Shown here piece by piece: positions 1-5,397 of a DNA stretch of 5,478 bases. Origin of the DNA: Promethearchaeota archaeon. GTDB lineage: Archaea > Asgardarchaeota > Lokiarchaeia > Sigynarchaeales > SOKP01. How positions within the stretch are numbered: position 1 is the stretch's first letter; every line of letters begins with the position of its first letter. Where the stretch lies: NCBI GenBank assembly GCA_030668025.1, contig DAOUUT010000251.1:1-5478 (forward strand). Reading direction: 5' to 3'. The position numbers and the translations under genes are program-made. Under the pieces are notes generated by a model that searched no databases, had not been told where the DNA came from, and saw only the letters and a program-made list of their open reading frames with translations.

Positions 1-839
1 TCCATAAAAACCGTTTTTCCATTATAAGTAATTATCAAATCGCCCCCATCGTTGTGGACTGTAATTGGAATATCTTCCTCAAACAATCCTAGAATAGTTC
101 CCGCTACCACAGCAGCGCAAGAACCCGTTCCACACGAATTAGTGATACCAACACCCCTTTCAAAAACTCTTAGAACCGCTTCCTCTTTAGAAAGAACTTT
201 TACAAATTCCACATTTGTTTTTTTTGGAAAGAGTACGTTTGATCCTATAGACGCTCCATATCTATTTAGCTCGTTATCGTTTAATGTCTCTTTTGTAAAT
301 ATAATAGCGTGAGGGTTGCCCATTGAAACTGCTGTGAATTTAAAGATTTTATCTAAAGCTATTATAGATTCGTTAACACATTGCTTTACAGGATCTTCTA
401 AATCAACTGGGATTTGTTCACAATCTAAAATAGGAGCTCCCATATCGATTTTTACGGATTTAACTTTGCCATCAATTACATTGAGTTTTGCTACTACAAC
501 TCCTTTGAGCGTTTCAATTTCAATTTCGTCTTCTTTATAAATATCGTTCTCGTAAATGTATTTAGCAAAACATCGAACGCCATTGCCACACATTTCTGCT
601 TGAGAGCCGTCAGGGTTAAAGATTTTTATCCTTACTTCCGTGTTTTTTGGATGGCAAACAAATAAAACCCCATCAGCCCCGATTGAATAATGATGTTTAC
701 ATAATTTTTTAGCCAAATCTGCCTTCTTAACATCAGGGATATCCCACTTGAGGTTATTTATTAAAATATAGTCGTTCCCTAATCCATGTTGCTTTTCAAA
801 ATCCAAGTTTTCTAAAATTAATTTATCCATTTTGACCAT
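1..839 (-). CDS. dapF: Diaminopimelate epimerase, DapF (3'-partial)
   Basis: DapF is a cytosolic, cofactor-independent enzyme that converts LL- to meso-2,6-diaminopimelate in the DAP route to lysine. Reading leftward from 839, about 279 codons are visible before the window edge. Seen: the N-terminal HGLGNDYI motif (residues 18-25), the first catalytic-cysteine motif AEMCGNGVRC (Cys84), SMGNPHA in the middle, and the second catalytic-cysteine motif NSCGTGSCAA (Cys236). Both thiols of the two-base mechanism are therefore present. The frame stays open to base 3; only the last 15 or so residues of a usual 270-295 residue protein should be missing. ATG at 839 and ATG at 830 are both possible starts; either gives an N-terminus several residues longer than usual before HGLGND. 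An in-frame TAG near 869 limits any further extension. No clear Shine-Dalgarno is seen, and a TATA-like box lies about 35 bases upstream. The identity is near certain; the start is less so. Confidence 0.96.
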   Translation of the reverse strand, partial: MVKMDKLILENLDFEKQHGLGNDYILINNLKWDIPDVKKADLAKKLCKHHYSIGADGVLFVCHPKNTEVRIKIFNPDGSQAEMCGNGVRCFAKYIYENDIYKEDEIEIETLKGVVVAKLNVIDGKVKSVKIDMGAPILDCEQIPVDLEDPVKQCVNESIIALDKIFKFTAVSMGNPHAIIFTKETLNDNELNRYGASIGSNVLFPKKTNVEFVKVLSKEEAVLRVFERGVGITNSCGTGSCAAVVAGTILGLFEEDIPITVHNDGGDLIITYNGKTVFM

Positions 840-867
840 ATCTACAATTATTTTAAAATTTTGAACC

Positions 868-879
868 TATATTTATAAA
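868..879 (-). promoter_or_regulatory. Archaeal TATA box for dapF
   Basis: On the minus strand this reads TTTATAAATATA. Its centre is about 35 bases before the ATG at 839 and 44 before the ATG at 830. With the usual archaeal spacing of about 25 bases from TATA to the transcription start, the leader would be only some 10-20 bases. The surroundings are very AT-rich, so similar strings can occur by chance. Confidence 0.45.
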
Positions 880-1014
880 TTAATTAAACCTTTATTGAAA
901 AAAATTTCGATTAAGAAAAATCTATTAGCAATTTTTAATAATTCAACGTTTTAAATTAACAATTGACAATACGACTTAGATTTATAATTCAATAAAACTT
1001 AAGTTAATATAAAC

Positions 1015-1021
1015 TTTATAT
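1015..1021 (+). promoter_or_regulatory. Archaeal TATA box for the 1052 gene
   Basis: CTTTATATC, with core TTTATAT, is centred about 34 bases before the ATG at 1052. This predicts transcription starting near 1043-1048 and an almost leaderless mRNA. It also explains why the upstream ATG at 1038, which opens only a five-codon frame ending in TGA at 1053-1055, is probably not used. Confidence 0.5.
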
Positions 1022-1051
1022 CAAACTTAAAACTATTATGAATACGGAATT

Positions 1052-1567
1052 ATGAAACGTAAATTTCTCGCTTTTACCGTTTTTACTTTATTCATTTTAA
1101 TACCACCCGCTAATGTTTCTGGATTCGAGCACATAGATAACATTAACGATGGAATTTCTGTATTTTTCCTAACTCATTTAAACACTAGCCAAACTATTGA
1201 AATTAATGTGACTCATACTGGGGATGGAAATTTTGCTCTATTTCTATTTGATAAGCGTCCTACTGAATCTTTTATTAACCCAGATAAAAGTCTTGACCCG
1301 CGAATTTTCGATGTTGCGATAAATTATAGCTTAGACGATAACCCTTACATCAGTTACACCTCGTTAGAGTCAAAGATTTATTACATACAACTTATTTTAA
1401 TCGAGAACGGTTCCGACACCTTTTATTTACAATGTAATTTAGACAGCTTAACTCGATATTACCTTCCAAATATTTCAGGATATAACGTTGGCTTCCTAAT
1501 TATCTCGTTAACTCTTGTGCTTGGAATAATATTGTATAGAGGAAAATTAAAAAATAAATTTAAATAA
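1052..1567 (+). CDS. Secreted, C-terminally membrane-anchored protein, unknown function
   Basis: A 171-residue protein that I do not recognise by family. Residues 1-23 form a Sec-type signal peptide: MKRK, then a hydrophobic run, then a polar NVSG cleavage-like region. Residues 24-144 are polar with alternating beta-like hydrophobic stretches. Residues 146-162 form a single transmembrane helix, followed by a basic tail (RGKLKNKFK) that should stay inside. Six Asn-X-Ser/Thr sequons (Asn21, 44, 52, 91, 119, 140) fit an N-glycosylated outer-surface domain; the first is probably removed with the signal peptide. The ectodomain is short for a cell-surface adhesin or binding protein. The gene stands alone on the plus strand, diverging from dapF and converging on the membrane-protein gene to its right. 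Its own TATA box predicts a near-leaderless transcript. The topology is well supported; the role is unknown. Confidence 0.8.
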   Translation: MKRKFLAFTVFTLFILIPPANVSGFEHIDNINDGISVFFLTHLNTSQTIEINVTHTGDGNFALFLFDKRPTESFINPDKSLDPRIFDVAINYSLDDNPYISYTSLESKIYYIQLILIENGSDTFYLQCNLDSLTRYYLPNISGYNVGFLIISLTLVLGIILYRGKLKNKFK

Positions 1568-1609
1568 ACAAAAGAAATAATAATAGAGAGAACTTTAGTA
1601 AAATTTAGT

Positions 1610-1627
1610 AAATTTTTATTAAAATTT
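1610..1627. terminator. Possible bidirectional AT-rich terminator
   Basis: AAATTTT-tatt-AAAATTT is a perfect 7-base inverted repeat with a 4-base loop, in the gap between two convergent genes. It offers a run of T on either strand, which is what archaeal intrinsic termination mostly needs. The stem has only A-T pairs, so it may simply reflect local composition. Confidence 0.3.
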
Positions 1628-2088
1628 TAATATGGGCTTAAAGGAAGTCTATAATCTCTTTTTTTACCAAACCAATTACCAATAAACCCACCAATAGTGA
1701 AGAGCCCTATTATAATACCCAATTGTAACCAAGAACCAAAAGGTGTGAAACTCATTATAAATTTACTAAAATTAGTTATTCCACAAATTAAAGCATATAA
1801 TATGACTAATCCAAATCCGATTGGAGTAATTCCAAAAAGAATGTAGACCAATTTATTAACTTTTATTGACGGTCTTACGCGGATATAATAAGCACCACCC
1901 AAGACTAATGAAAATATAATTTCAAGAATAATAATAAGTATCAATTCTCCATGTAATAAAAAATAAGTAAAAAATCCCGAACCGACCATCGAAATAGCGA
2001 TCAATATCCATAACGGCTTCCACCATTTAGGTTTTGAAGGTTTTTGAGCACTTTCGTTTGGTAAATTTTCATCATTTTTTTCATTCAT
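1627..2088 (-). CDS. Four-helix membrane protein, tandem copy 1
   Basis: A small integral membrane protein of no family I can name. Residue numbers count from TTG at 2097. An acidic/basic, Pro-rich N-terminal segment runs to about residue 24 and should be cytosolic. A KWWKPLW motif precedes four predicted membrane helices at roughly 28-48, 52-72, 82-107 and 123-143. A Gly-rich last helix (GGFIGNWFGKK) leads into a short basic tail (KKRDYR). The frame could start at TTG 2097, but ATG at 2088 (MNEKND) is the better start: a TATA-like TTTAAAAG lies about 35 bases upstream of it. The gene directly follows a broken DUF3800-like gene by some 30 bases and has a close relative at 2814-3272. The N-terminal 40 residues are almost the same as in that copy, while helix 2 and the C-terminal tail differ. 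It could be a pore, anchor or partner subunit, but nothing in the sequence decides this. Confidence 0.8.
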   Translation of the reverse strand: MNEKNDENLPNESAQKPSKPKWWKPLWILIAISMVGSGFFTYFLLHGELILIIILEIIFSLVLGGAYYIRVRPSIKVNKLVYILFGITPIGFGLVILYALICGITNFSKFIMSFTPFGSWLQLGIIIGLFTIGGFIGNWFGKKRDYRLPLSPY

Positions 2089-2164
2089 TTTTGTCAATTA
2101 AGAACAATGTTTATTATTCTTTTAAACATAACGCTTCTTCTCCAATATCGGAGTTTCACATATT
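1643..2164 (-). repeat. Tandem direct repeat, copy 1 (about 520 bp)
   Basis: This segment matches 2833-3349 in the same orientation, at an offset of 1184-1190 bases. It covers nearly all of the membrane-protein gene, its promoter, and the last 12 or so codons of the upstream DUF3800-like gene (IICETPILEKK in both). Over about 2000-2110 I count roughly five differences in 137 bases once flanks are included. The middle of the gene is clearly more diverged and carries indels. Confidence 0.9.
2120..2126 (-). promoter_or_regulatory. TATA-like box for membrane-protein copy 1
   Basis: TTTAAAA on the minus strand is centred 35 bases before ATG 2088 and 26 before the alternative TTG 2097. The same element sits at the same distance in the second copy. 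It overlaps the stop codon of the preceding DUF3800 remnant, so the gene could have its own promoter as well as being read through. Confidence 0.4.
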
Positions 2165-2708
2165 ATTGATTTAGGAAATTTCTCTATATTATTCTTAAAG
2201 TAGTCTCTGCCCTTTCTTCCTCACCCATACTATCCATCACAAGCAAGACGAATTCTTCCCTATGCTTTTTTCGGAGCAATATATAGCGATGTAAACGCTC
2301 AACTAGCAATTTAAATGCCCAAGTAGTTATCCCTTCAGAATAAATGCTATAAAACGTCTCCTTTGGGATTATGACGGCAATAACCTTAGCATAAAGGTGA
2401 GAAATAAAATCATAAATTTTATCTAACACCTTGACGAGTGTTTCATCATCATTTTTTAAATTTACGTAATAATTGGTTCTATTTGTTATTTCTTTAATAT
2501 GAAGATCAAAATCCTCAGGAATTTTACCATTATTTTCATCGCCCTTAACTAAATCCCAAATATCATATCTTAGATATTTAGTATACCCATTAAGATAGGG
2601 AAAGCCTTTTTCATGCATGATAAGGGCTAATAAAACATAGAACTTATTATTTGTATCTTTAGGATTGGGATTCCCTGATTCATCAATAAATGCAAAATAC
2701 TTAAGATC
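2122..2708 (-). pseudogene. DUF3800-family gene, no start codon and frameshifted
   Basis: Reading leftward from 2708, the open frame begins DLKYFAFIDESGNPNPKD. FIDESG is the N-terminal signature of DUF3800 (Pfam PF12686), whose conserved acidic residues suggest an RNase H-like nuclease, although its biochemical role is not settled. The frame continues through FYVLLALIMHEKG, a helical middle and LLVMDS, the second conserved Asp. There is an in-frame TAA at 2711-2709 and no ATG, GTG or TTG before the motif; the codon where a start is expected is CTT. An ATG at 2618 exists, but it would delete FIDESG. Near 2210-2215 (GAAAGGG) the frame shifts by one base. The listed frame ends at TAG 2186-2184, whereas the -1 frame goes on with GRDYFKNNIEKFPK and IICETPILEKK to a stop at 2122. 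That ending is shared with the second unit. No QLAD-type C-terminal motif follows. I judge it a pseudogene; an assembly error could explain the frameshift but not the missing start. Confidence 0.75.
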
Positions 2709-2813
2709 TTAAAATAAATAAATTAATGGGTTCTTATAGATATTATGACGCAGATTCAAATTAATTTTAAAAAGTAAAGCGCCTATGAGTAAAAACTTAA
2801 ATTTAATGATCGC
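2709..2813. other. Intergenic gap between the two units
   Basis: AT-rich DNA between the stop of membrane-protein copy 2 and the DUF3800 remnant. On the minus strand it has a TTTATTTATTTTAAG stretch (about 2710-2724) that could have been the DUF3800 promoter, placed about 25-30 bases before the first conserved residues. No ATG exists in 2701-2760 on that strand. Confidence 0.35.
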
Positions 2814-3272
2814 CTAAAAGGTATTAATCCCAGGAAATCTATAATCTCTTTTTTTACCAATCCAATTACCAATAAAACCACCAATAATGAAGAGCCCTAT
2901 TATAATACCCCATTGTAACCAATAACCAAAAGGTTTGAAACTCACTATAAATTTACCAAAATTAGTTATTCCACAAATTAAAGCATATAATATCCATAAT
3001 CCAAATCCGATTGGAGTAATTCCCAATAAAATATAAAATACCTTATTTTTCTTCTTAGAGGGTCTTACACGGATATAAATAGCGAAACCCCAGACTAATG
3101 AAAATATAATAATAATGCGTACAAATTCTCCAAGTAATAAAATATAATAAATAAAAACTCCCGAACCAACCATCGAAATAGCGGTCAATATCCATAACGG
3201 CTTCCACCATTTAGGTTTTGAAGGTTTTTGACCATTTTCGTTTGGTAAATTTTCATCATTTTTTTCATTCAT
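2814..3272 (-). CDS. Four-helix membrane protein, tandem copy 2
   Basis: Paralogue of the gene at 1627-2088, and again of no named family. The order is the same: charged, Pro-rich N-terminus, KWWKPLW, then four membrane helices at about 28-49, 52-70, 82-106 and 122-142 (numbered from TTG 3281), and a GNWIGKKRDYR tail. The last residues differ from copy 1 (FPGINTF against LPLSPY), as does much of helix 2 and the following loop. The frame can be opened at TTG 3281, but ATG 3272 is preferred because a TATA-like TTTAAAAG is 35 bases upstream of it. The gene is 25 bases or so downstream of the truncated DUF3800-like frame ending at 3298. Indels between the copies are in multiples that keep both frames open, so both look maintained as proteins. 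The function is unknown. Confidence 0.8.
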   Translation of the reverse strand: MNEKNDENLPNENGQKPSKPKWWKPLWILTAISMVGSGVFIYYILLLGEFVRIIIIFSLVWGFAIYIRVRPSKKKNKVFYILLGITPIGFGLWILYALICGITNFGKFIVSFKPFGYWLQWGIIIGLFIIGGFIGNWIGKKRDYRFPGINTF

Positions 3273-3349
3273 TTTTGTCAATTAAGAACAATGTTCATTA
3301 GTCTTTTAAATAAAACGGTTTCTTTTCCAATATTGGAGTTTCACATATA
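2833..3349 (-). repeat. Tandem direct repeat, copy 2 (about 520 bp)
   Basis: Partner of 1643-2164, in direct orientation. Homology ends near 3349 at nucleotide level, just past TTTCACATAT. Beyond that point similarity continues only at protein level, between the two DUF3800-like frames. Confidence 0.9.
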
Positions 3350-3555
3350 ATTATACCTCGTCCTAAGTAATATCTATAAGATTCAGGATAGCCAATACAA
3401 TTATAAAGATCCCAATCAGCTACTCCGAAGATAAAATAGTCATATTTTAAAGTGTTAAACATAACCTTAATATTTTCTAAAAGTATTAGATTAATAGCTA
3501 ATTCAAAGCACTCACTATTCTTATCATACATTCTTTTAATAATGATCTTGGGCAT
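3298..3555 (-). pseudogene. C-terminal remnant of a DUF3800-like gene
   Basis: An 85-codon open frame. Its first 19 codons overlap the 3' end of the malY-like gene in another frame and are probably not real coding sequence. The rest lines up with the C-terminal part of the DUF3800 gene at 2122-2708. AINLILLENIKVMF matches the helix AFKLLVERLHRYIL, YFIFGVADWD matches EFVLLVMDSM (shared Asp), RYYLGRG lines up with RDYFKNN, and IIICETPILEKK is shared with IICETPILEKK. Similarity begins where the malY-like gene stops (3498), as if a deletion joined that stop to the body of a DUF3800-like gene, removing its FIDESG half. The first ATG past the overlap is at 3462 and would give 54 residues, with only a weak upstream AAGG. 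It could still be a short expressed protein, but a remnant is more likely. The alignment was made by eye. Confidence 0.55.
3304..3310 (-). promoter_or_regulatory. TATA-like box for membrane-protein copy 2
   Basis: TTTAAAAG on the minus strand sits 35 bases before ATG 3272, as in copy 1, inside the last codons of the upstream frame. Its retention at the same spacing in both copies is the main support for it. Confidence 0.4.
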
Positions 3556-4679
3556 GCTATATTCATTCTCTGAAATCCTTCTCCGCCCGGACCAAATATT
3601 TTTCCATCATCTAATGCAACTTTTGCCTTTTTAAGCATAAATTCACGAAGTTCTTCATCATTCATTCCTAATTTACTAAAATCTAACCACGCTAGATAAG
3701 TCCCTTCAGGATCAATAAAATCAACATCAGGAAGATTTTCACTTATAAATTCTTTTAGGAATTTAAAATTGGCTTCGATGTATTTTAAAACTTGATCAAG
3801 CCATTCTTCTCCTTCATCGTAACCTGCTATCAAAGCAACTATGCCAAAAACATTAGGAATCATAATACCATTTATATTCATAATAGTATTTGTAAAAGCT
3901 TCTCTCTTCCTTTTATCAGAAATAATAATATTAGAGATTTGCAAACCAGCTATATTGAACGTTTTACCTGGTGCGGTGCATACAAATGTGTTTTGTTCAA
4001 ATTCTTTAGATATGGTAGAAAATAAAGTATGCTTATATCCTGAGAGTATTAAATCGTGATGTATTTCGTCTGAAACTATTAAAATTTCATTATCTAGACA
4101 TATATCTCCAATTCTTCTGAGTTCTTTTTCAGTCCACACACGACCTATAGGATTATGGGGACTACAGAGAATAAACATTCTAGTTAGAGGATCTTTAGCT
4201 TTTTCTTCAAAATCTTCGAAATCAATAGAGTATTTCTTATTTTCGTACATTAGTTGATTTAGTAATACTTGACGTCCATTGTTTTCTATTGCTGTAAAGA
4301 AGGGATCATATACTGGAGGTTGGATAATTACTTTTTCTCCGGTGTTTACAAAGGTTTGTATTAACATATAAATAGCTGGAACAATACCAGGACTGAATAC
4401 AATCCAATCTTTATTAACTTCCCAATTATGTCTTCGTTTCATCCAATTTGTTACTGCATTTAAATAAGCGGGGATTTTATGCCAACTGTATCCATAAATT
4501 TCTTCAGCTGCTCTCTTTTTCAAAACCTCAATAACCGGTTGAGGGCATTGGAAGTCCATATCAGCGACCCAAAGAGGTAAAACTTCTTCAGATTCAAAAC
4601 GGTATTTAAGAAAATGCTTATTCCACTTCATTGAATTAGTTCTAGTACGGTCAATTACTCTATCAAAATCATATTTCAT
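3498..4679 (-). CDS. MalY/PatB-type PLP-dependent C-S lyase (aminotransferase fold I)
   Basis: A complete 393-residue cytosolic PLP enzyme at the usual length of the MalY/PatB group. Members act as cystathionine beta-lyase or cysteine desulfhydrase, cleaving C-S bonds to give pyruvate, ammonia and a thiol; some relatives are aminotransferases. Seen: PLWVADMDF near the N-terminus (residues 35-43), typical of the group; QPPVYDPF with Tyr124 stacking region; SPHNPIGR with Asn176; SDEIHHDL with Asp204, which contacts the PLP ring nitrogen; TAPGKTFNIAGL with Lys239 as the Schiff-base lysine; and NIACPRSLL near the end, with Arg378 for the substrate carboxylate. All key residues are present, so it should be active. 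ATG 4679 gives the expected MKYDFDRVIDR start and has a TATA-like element upstream. A truncated DUF3800-like frame begins inside its 3' end. Substrate cannot be read from the sequence, so no gene symbol is given. Confidence 0.93.
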   Translation of the reverse strand: MKYDFDRVIDRTRTNSMKWNKHFLKYRFESEEVLPLWVADMDFQCPQPVIEVLKKRAAEEIYGYSWHKIPAYLNAVTNWMKRRHNWEVNKDWIVFSPGIVPAIYMLIQTFVNTGEKVIIQPPVYDPFFTAIENNGRQVLLNQLMYENKKYSIDFEDFEEKAKDPLTRMFILCSPHNPIGRVWTEKELRRIGDICLDNEILIVSDEIHHDLILSGYKHTLFSTISKEFEQNTFVCTAPGKTFNIAGLQISNIIISDKRKREAFTNTIMNINGIMIPNVFGIVALIAGYDEGEEWLDQVLKYIEANFKFLKEFISENLPDVDFIDPEGTYLAWLDFSKLGMNDEELREFMLKKAKVALDDGKIFGPGGEGFQRMNIACPRSLLKECMIRIVSALN

Positions 4680-4710
4680 GGTGAATCTAAAAATGTTAAT
4701 TAAAAATCCC

Positions 4711-4717
4711 TTTTAAA
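4711..4717 (-). promoter_or_regulatory. TATA-like box for the malY-like gene
   Basis: The minus strand reads CATTTAAAAGGG, with TTTAAAA centred about 35 bases before ATG 4679. This predicts a leader of roughly 10 bases. It is the same TTTAAAAG type as at the membrane-protein genes. Confidence 0.45.
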
Positions 4718-4926
4718 TGTTTATTAGAAAGATAGAAATAGAGTAATATTAAAAGAAAATACATTGAAAATCAATATTCATAAAGGAAGTTCACTAAAAT
4801 CAAATATAGGGTAGTTCCTTAATGTGAAAATTTCAAATCTTATTTTTTTAATTTTTATTATATTAATAGAATTCAGTCCTTATAAAACTAAAAAATTCAG
4901 GCCAAATAAATTTAAAAAAACTAGCA
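4718..4926. other. AT-rich intergenic DNA, nothing recognised
   Basis: Upstream flank of the malY-like promoter. I see only very AT-rich sequence with short A and T runs, no open frame of note on either strand and no convincing hairpin. Confidence 0.5.
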
Positions 4927-4990
4927 CTAATTGTAATTTAGGATCTCCTTCTTCAGCTTAGTTCTCGATTCTTTCTTGTAGAGCTCGACC

Positions 4991-5013
4991 AGCTCACCGT
5001 GATCAGGTGAGCT
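4991..5013. other. Perfect inverted repeat (8-bp stem, 7-base loop)
   Basis: AGCTCACC-gtgatca-GGTGAGCT is a perfect, relatively GC-rich hairpin in an otherwise AT-rich stretch. It lies inside the coding-like last block of the decayed minus-strand frame. It could be an operator or RNA hairpin, or a by-product of the coding sequence. It lacks a following T-run on either strand, so it is not a simple terminator. Confidence 0.55.
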
Positions 5014-5253
5014 CCTTGTAATTTGAAGTTTTTCCATGAATTTAAGAGCAGAAAAAAGTCTTATTTAAGGGTGTGATATCTAGGTGATACGAGAGAAGGA
5101 GTCGTGAAATGCGAAATTATTTAGTTCGTCATAAATAGTCTCTGTCTTCAACTAGGAAATTTTCATCAATATGTTCTATACTTTAATTTTTTTCCCACCC
5201 AATCCTCCTTCTTTTAATAGCTCGCATCCAGAAACCATTTTTTTTAATCAATA

Positions 5254-5264
5254 CTATTTATATA
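5254..5264 (-). promoter_or_regulatory. Strong TATA-like sequence upstream of decayed frame
   Basis: TATATAAATAG on the minus strand is a close match to an archaeal TATA box. It lies about 21 bases before ATG 5238 and 34 before ATG 5226. The ATG at 5226 opens only a 14-codon frame (MRAIKRRRIGWEKN). It may be a relic promoter of the decayed region or a chance AT-rich match. Confidence 0.3.
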
Positions 5265-5397
5265 TTCATAATAAAAATTCTGTCATTTGTGACGAAATTC
5301 CTACATGAGTAGTATTTAAAGAATGACGATTTTCGAGAATTTCATCTTGAATTTTTAGTCTAAAAAGCGCAAAAACAATGTTTTGGACGATCCTTGA

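Larger units (their letters stand above)
4927..5397 (-). pseudogene. Decayed protein-coding gene, single frame with several stops
   Basis: Read leftward from 5397, one frame gives protein-like stretches separated by stops. An open block of 43 codons (5397-5269, with RIVQNIVFALFRLK and HVGISSQMTEFL) ends at TGA 5268. Further stops are TAG 5256, TGA 5250, TAG 5178, TAG 5154, TAG 5082 and TAA 5067. Between them lie MVSGCELLKEGG at 5238 and TETIYDELNNFAFHDSF around 5145. The last block (5064-4930) reads IRLFSALKFMEKLQ, then SSPDHGELVELYKKESR and TKLKKEIL, and ends at TAG 4929-4927. This last block is richer in G and C than its surroundings, has coding-like codons, and resembles a pair of amphipathic helices as in HEAT-type repeats; that family guess is weak. 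Stops of all three kinds argue against recoding. No other intact gene is seen between 4680 and the window end. Confidence 0.35.

Noticed and set aside
52..540. Two plus-strand open frames opposite dapF
   Set aside because: They are antisense shadows; the minus strand carries all the DapF motifs continuously.
2205..2222. Programmed -1 frameshift in the DUF3800 gene
   Set aside because: GAAAGGG is not a slippery heptamer in the zero frame and the gene also lacks a start codon, so simple decay or an indel is more likely.
2184..2618. A self-contained 144-residue gene starting at ATG 2618
   Set aside because: Strong coding signal, including FIDESG, lies upstream in the same frame and the C-terminal family similarity lies in another frame downstream, so this is the middle of a broken gene.
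3452..4059. Plus-strand open frames opposite the malY-like gene and its 3' end
   Set aside because: Antisense shadows of the PLP enzyme and DUF3800 remnant, with low-complexity translations and no promoter.
5121..5150. Short similarity of AATAGTCTCTGTC here to AGTAGTCTCTGCC at about 2199-2211, suggesting another DUF3800 remnant
   Set aside because: The match is about a dozen bases and does not extend; likely chance.
5065..5268. Stop-codon recoding (selenocysteine or pyrrolysine) in the 4927-5397 frame
   Set aside because: The internal stops are a mixture of TGA, TAG and TAA, and no suitable downstream element was seen.
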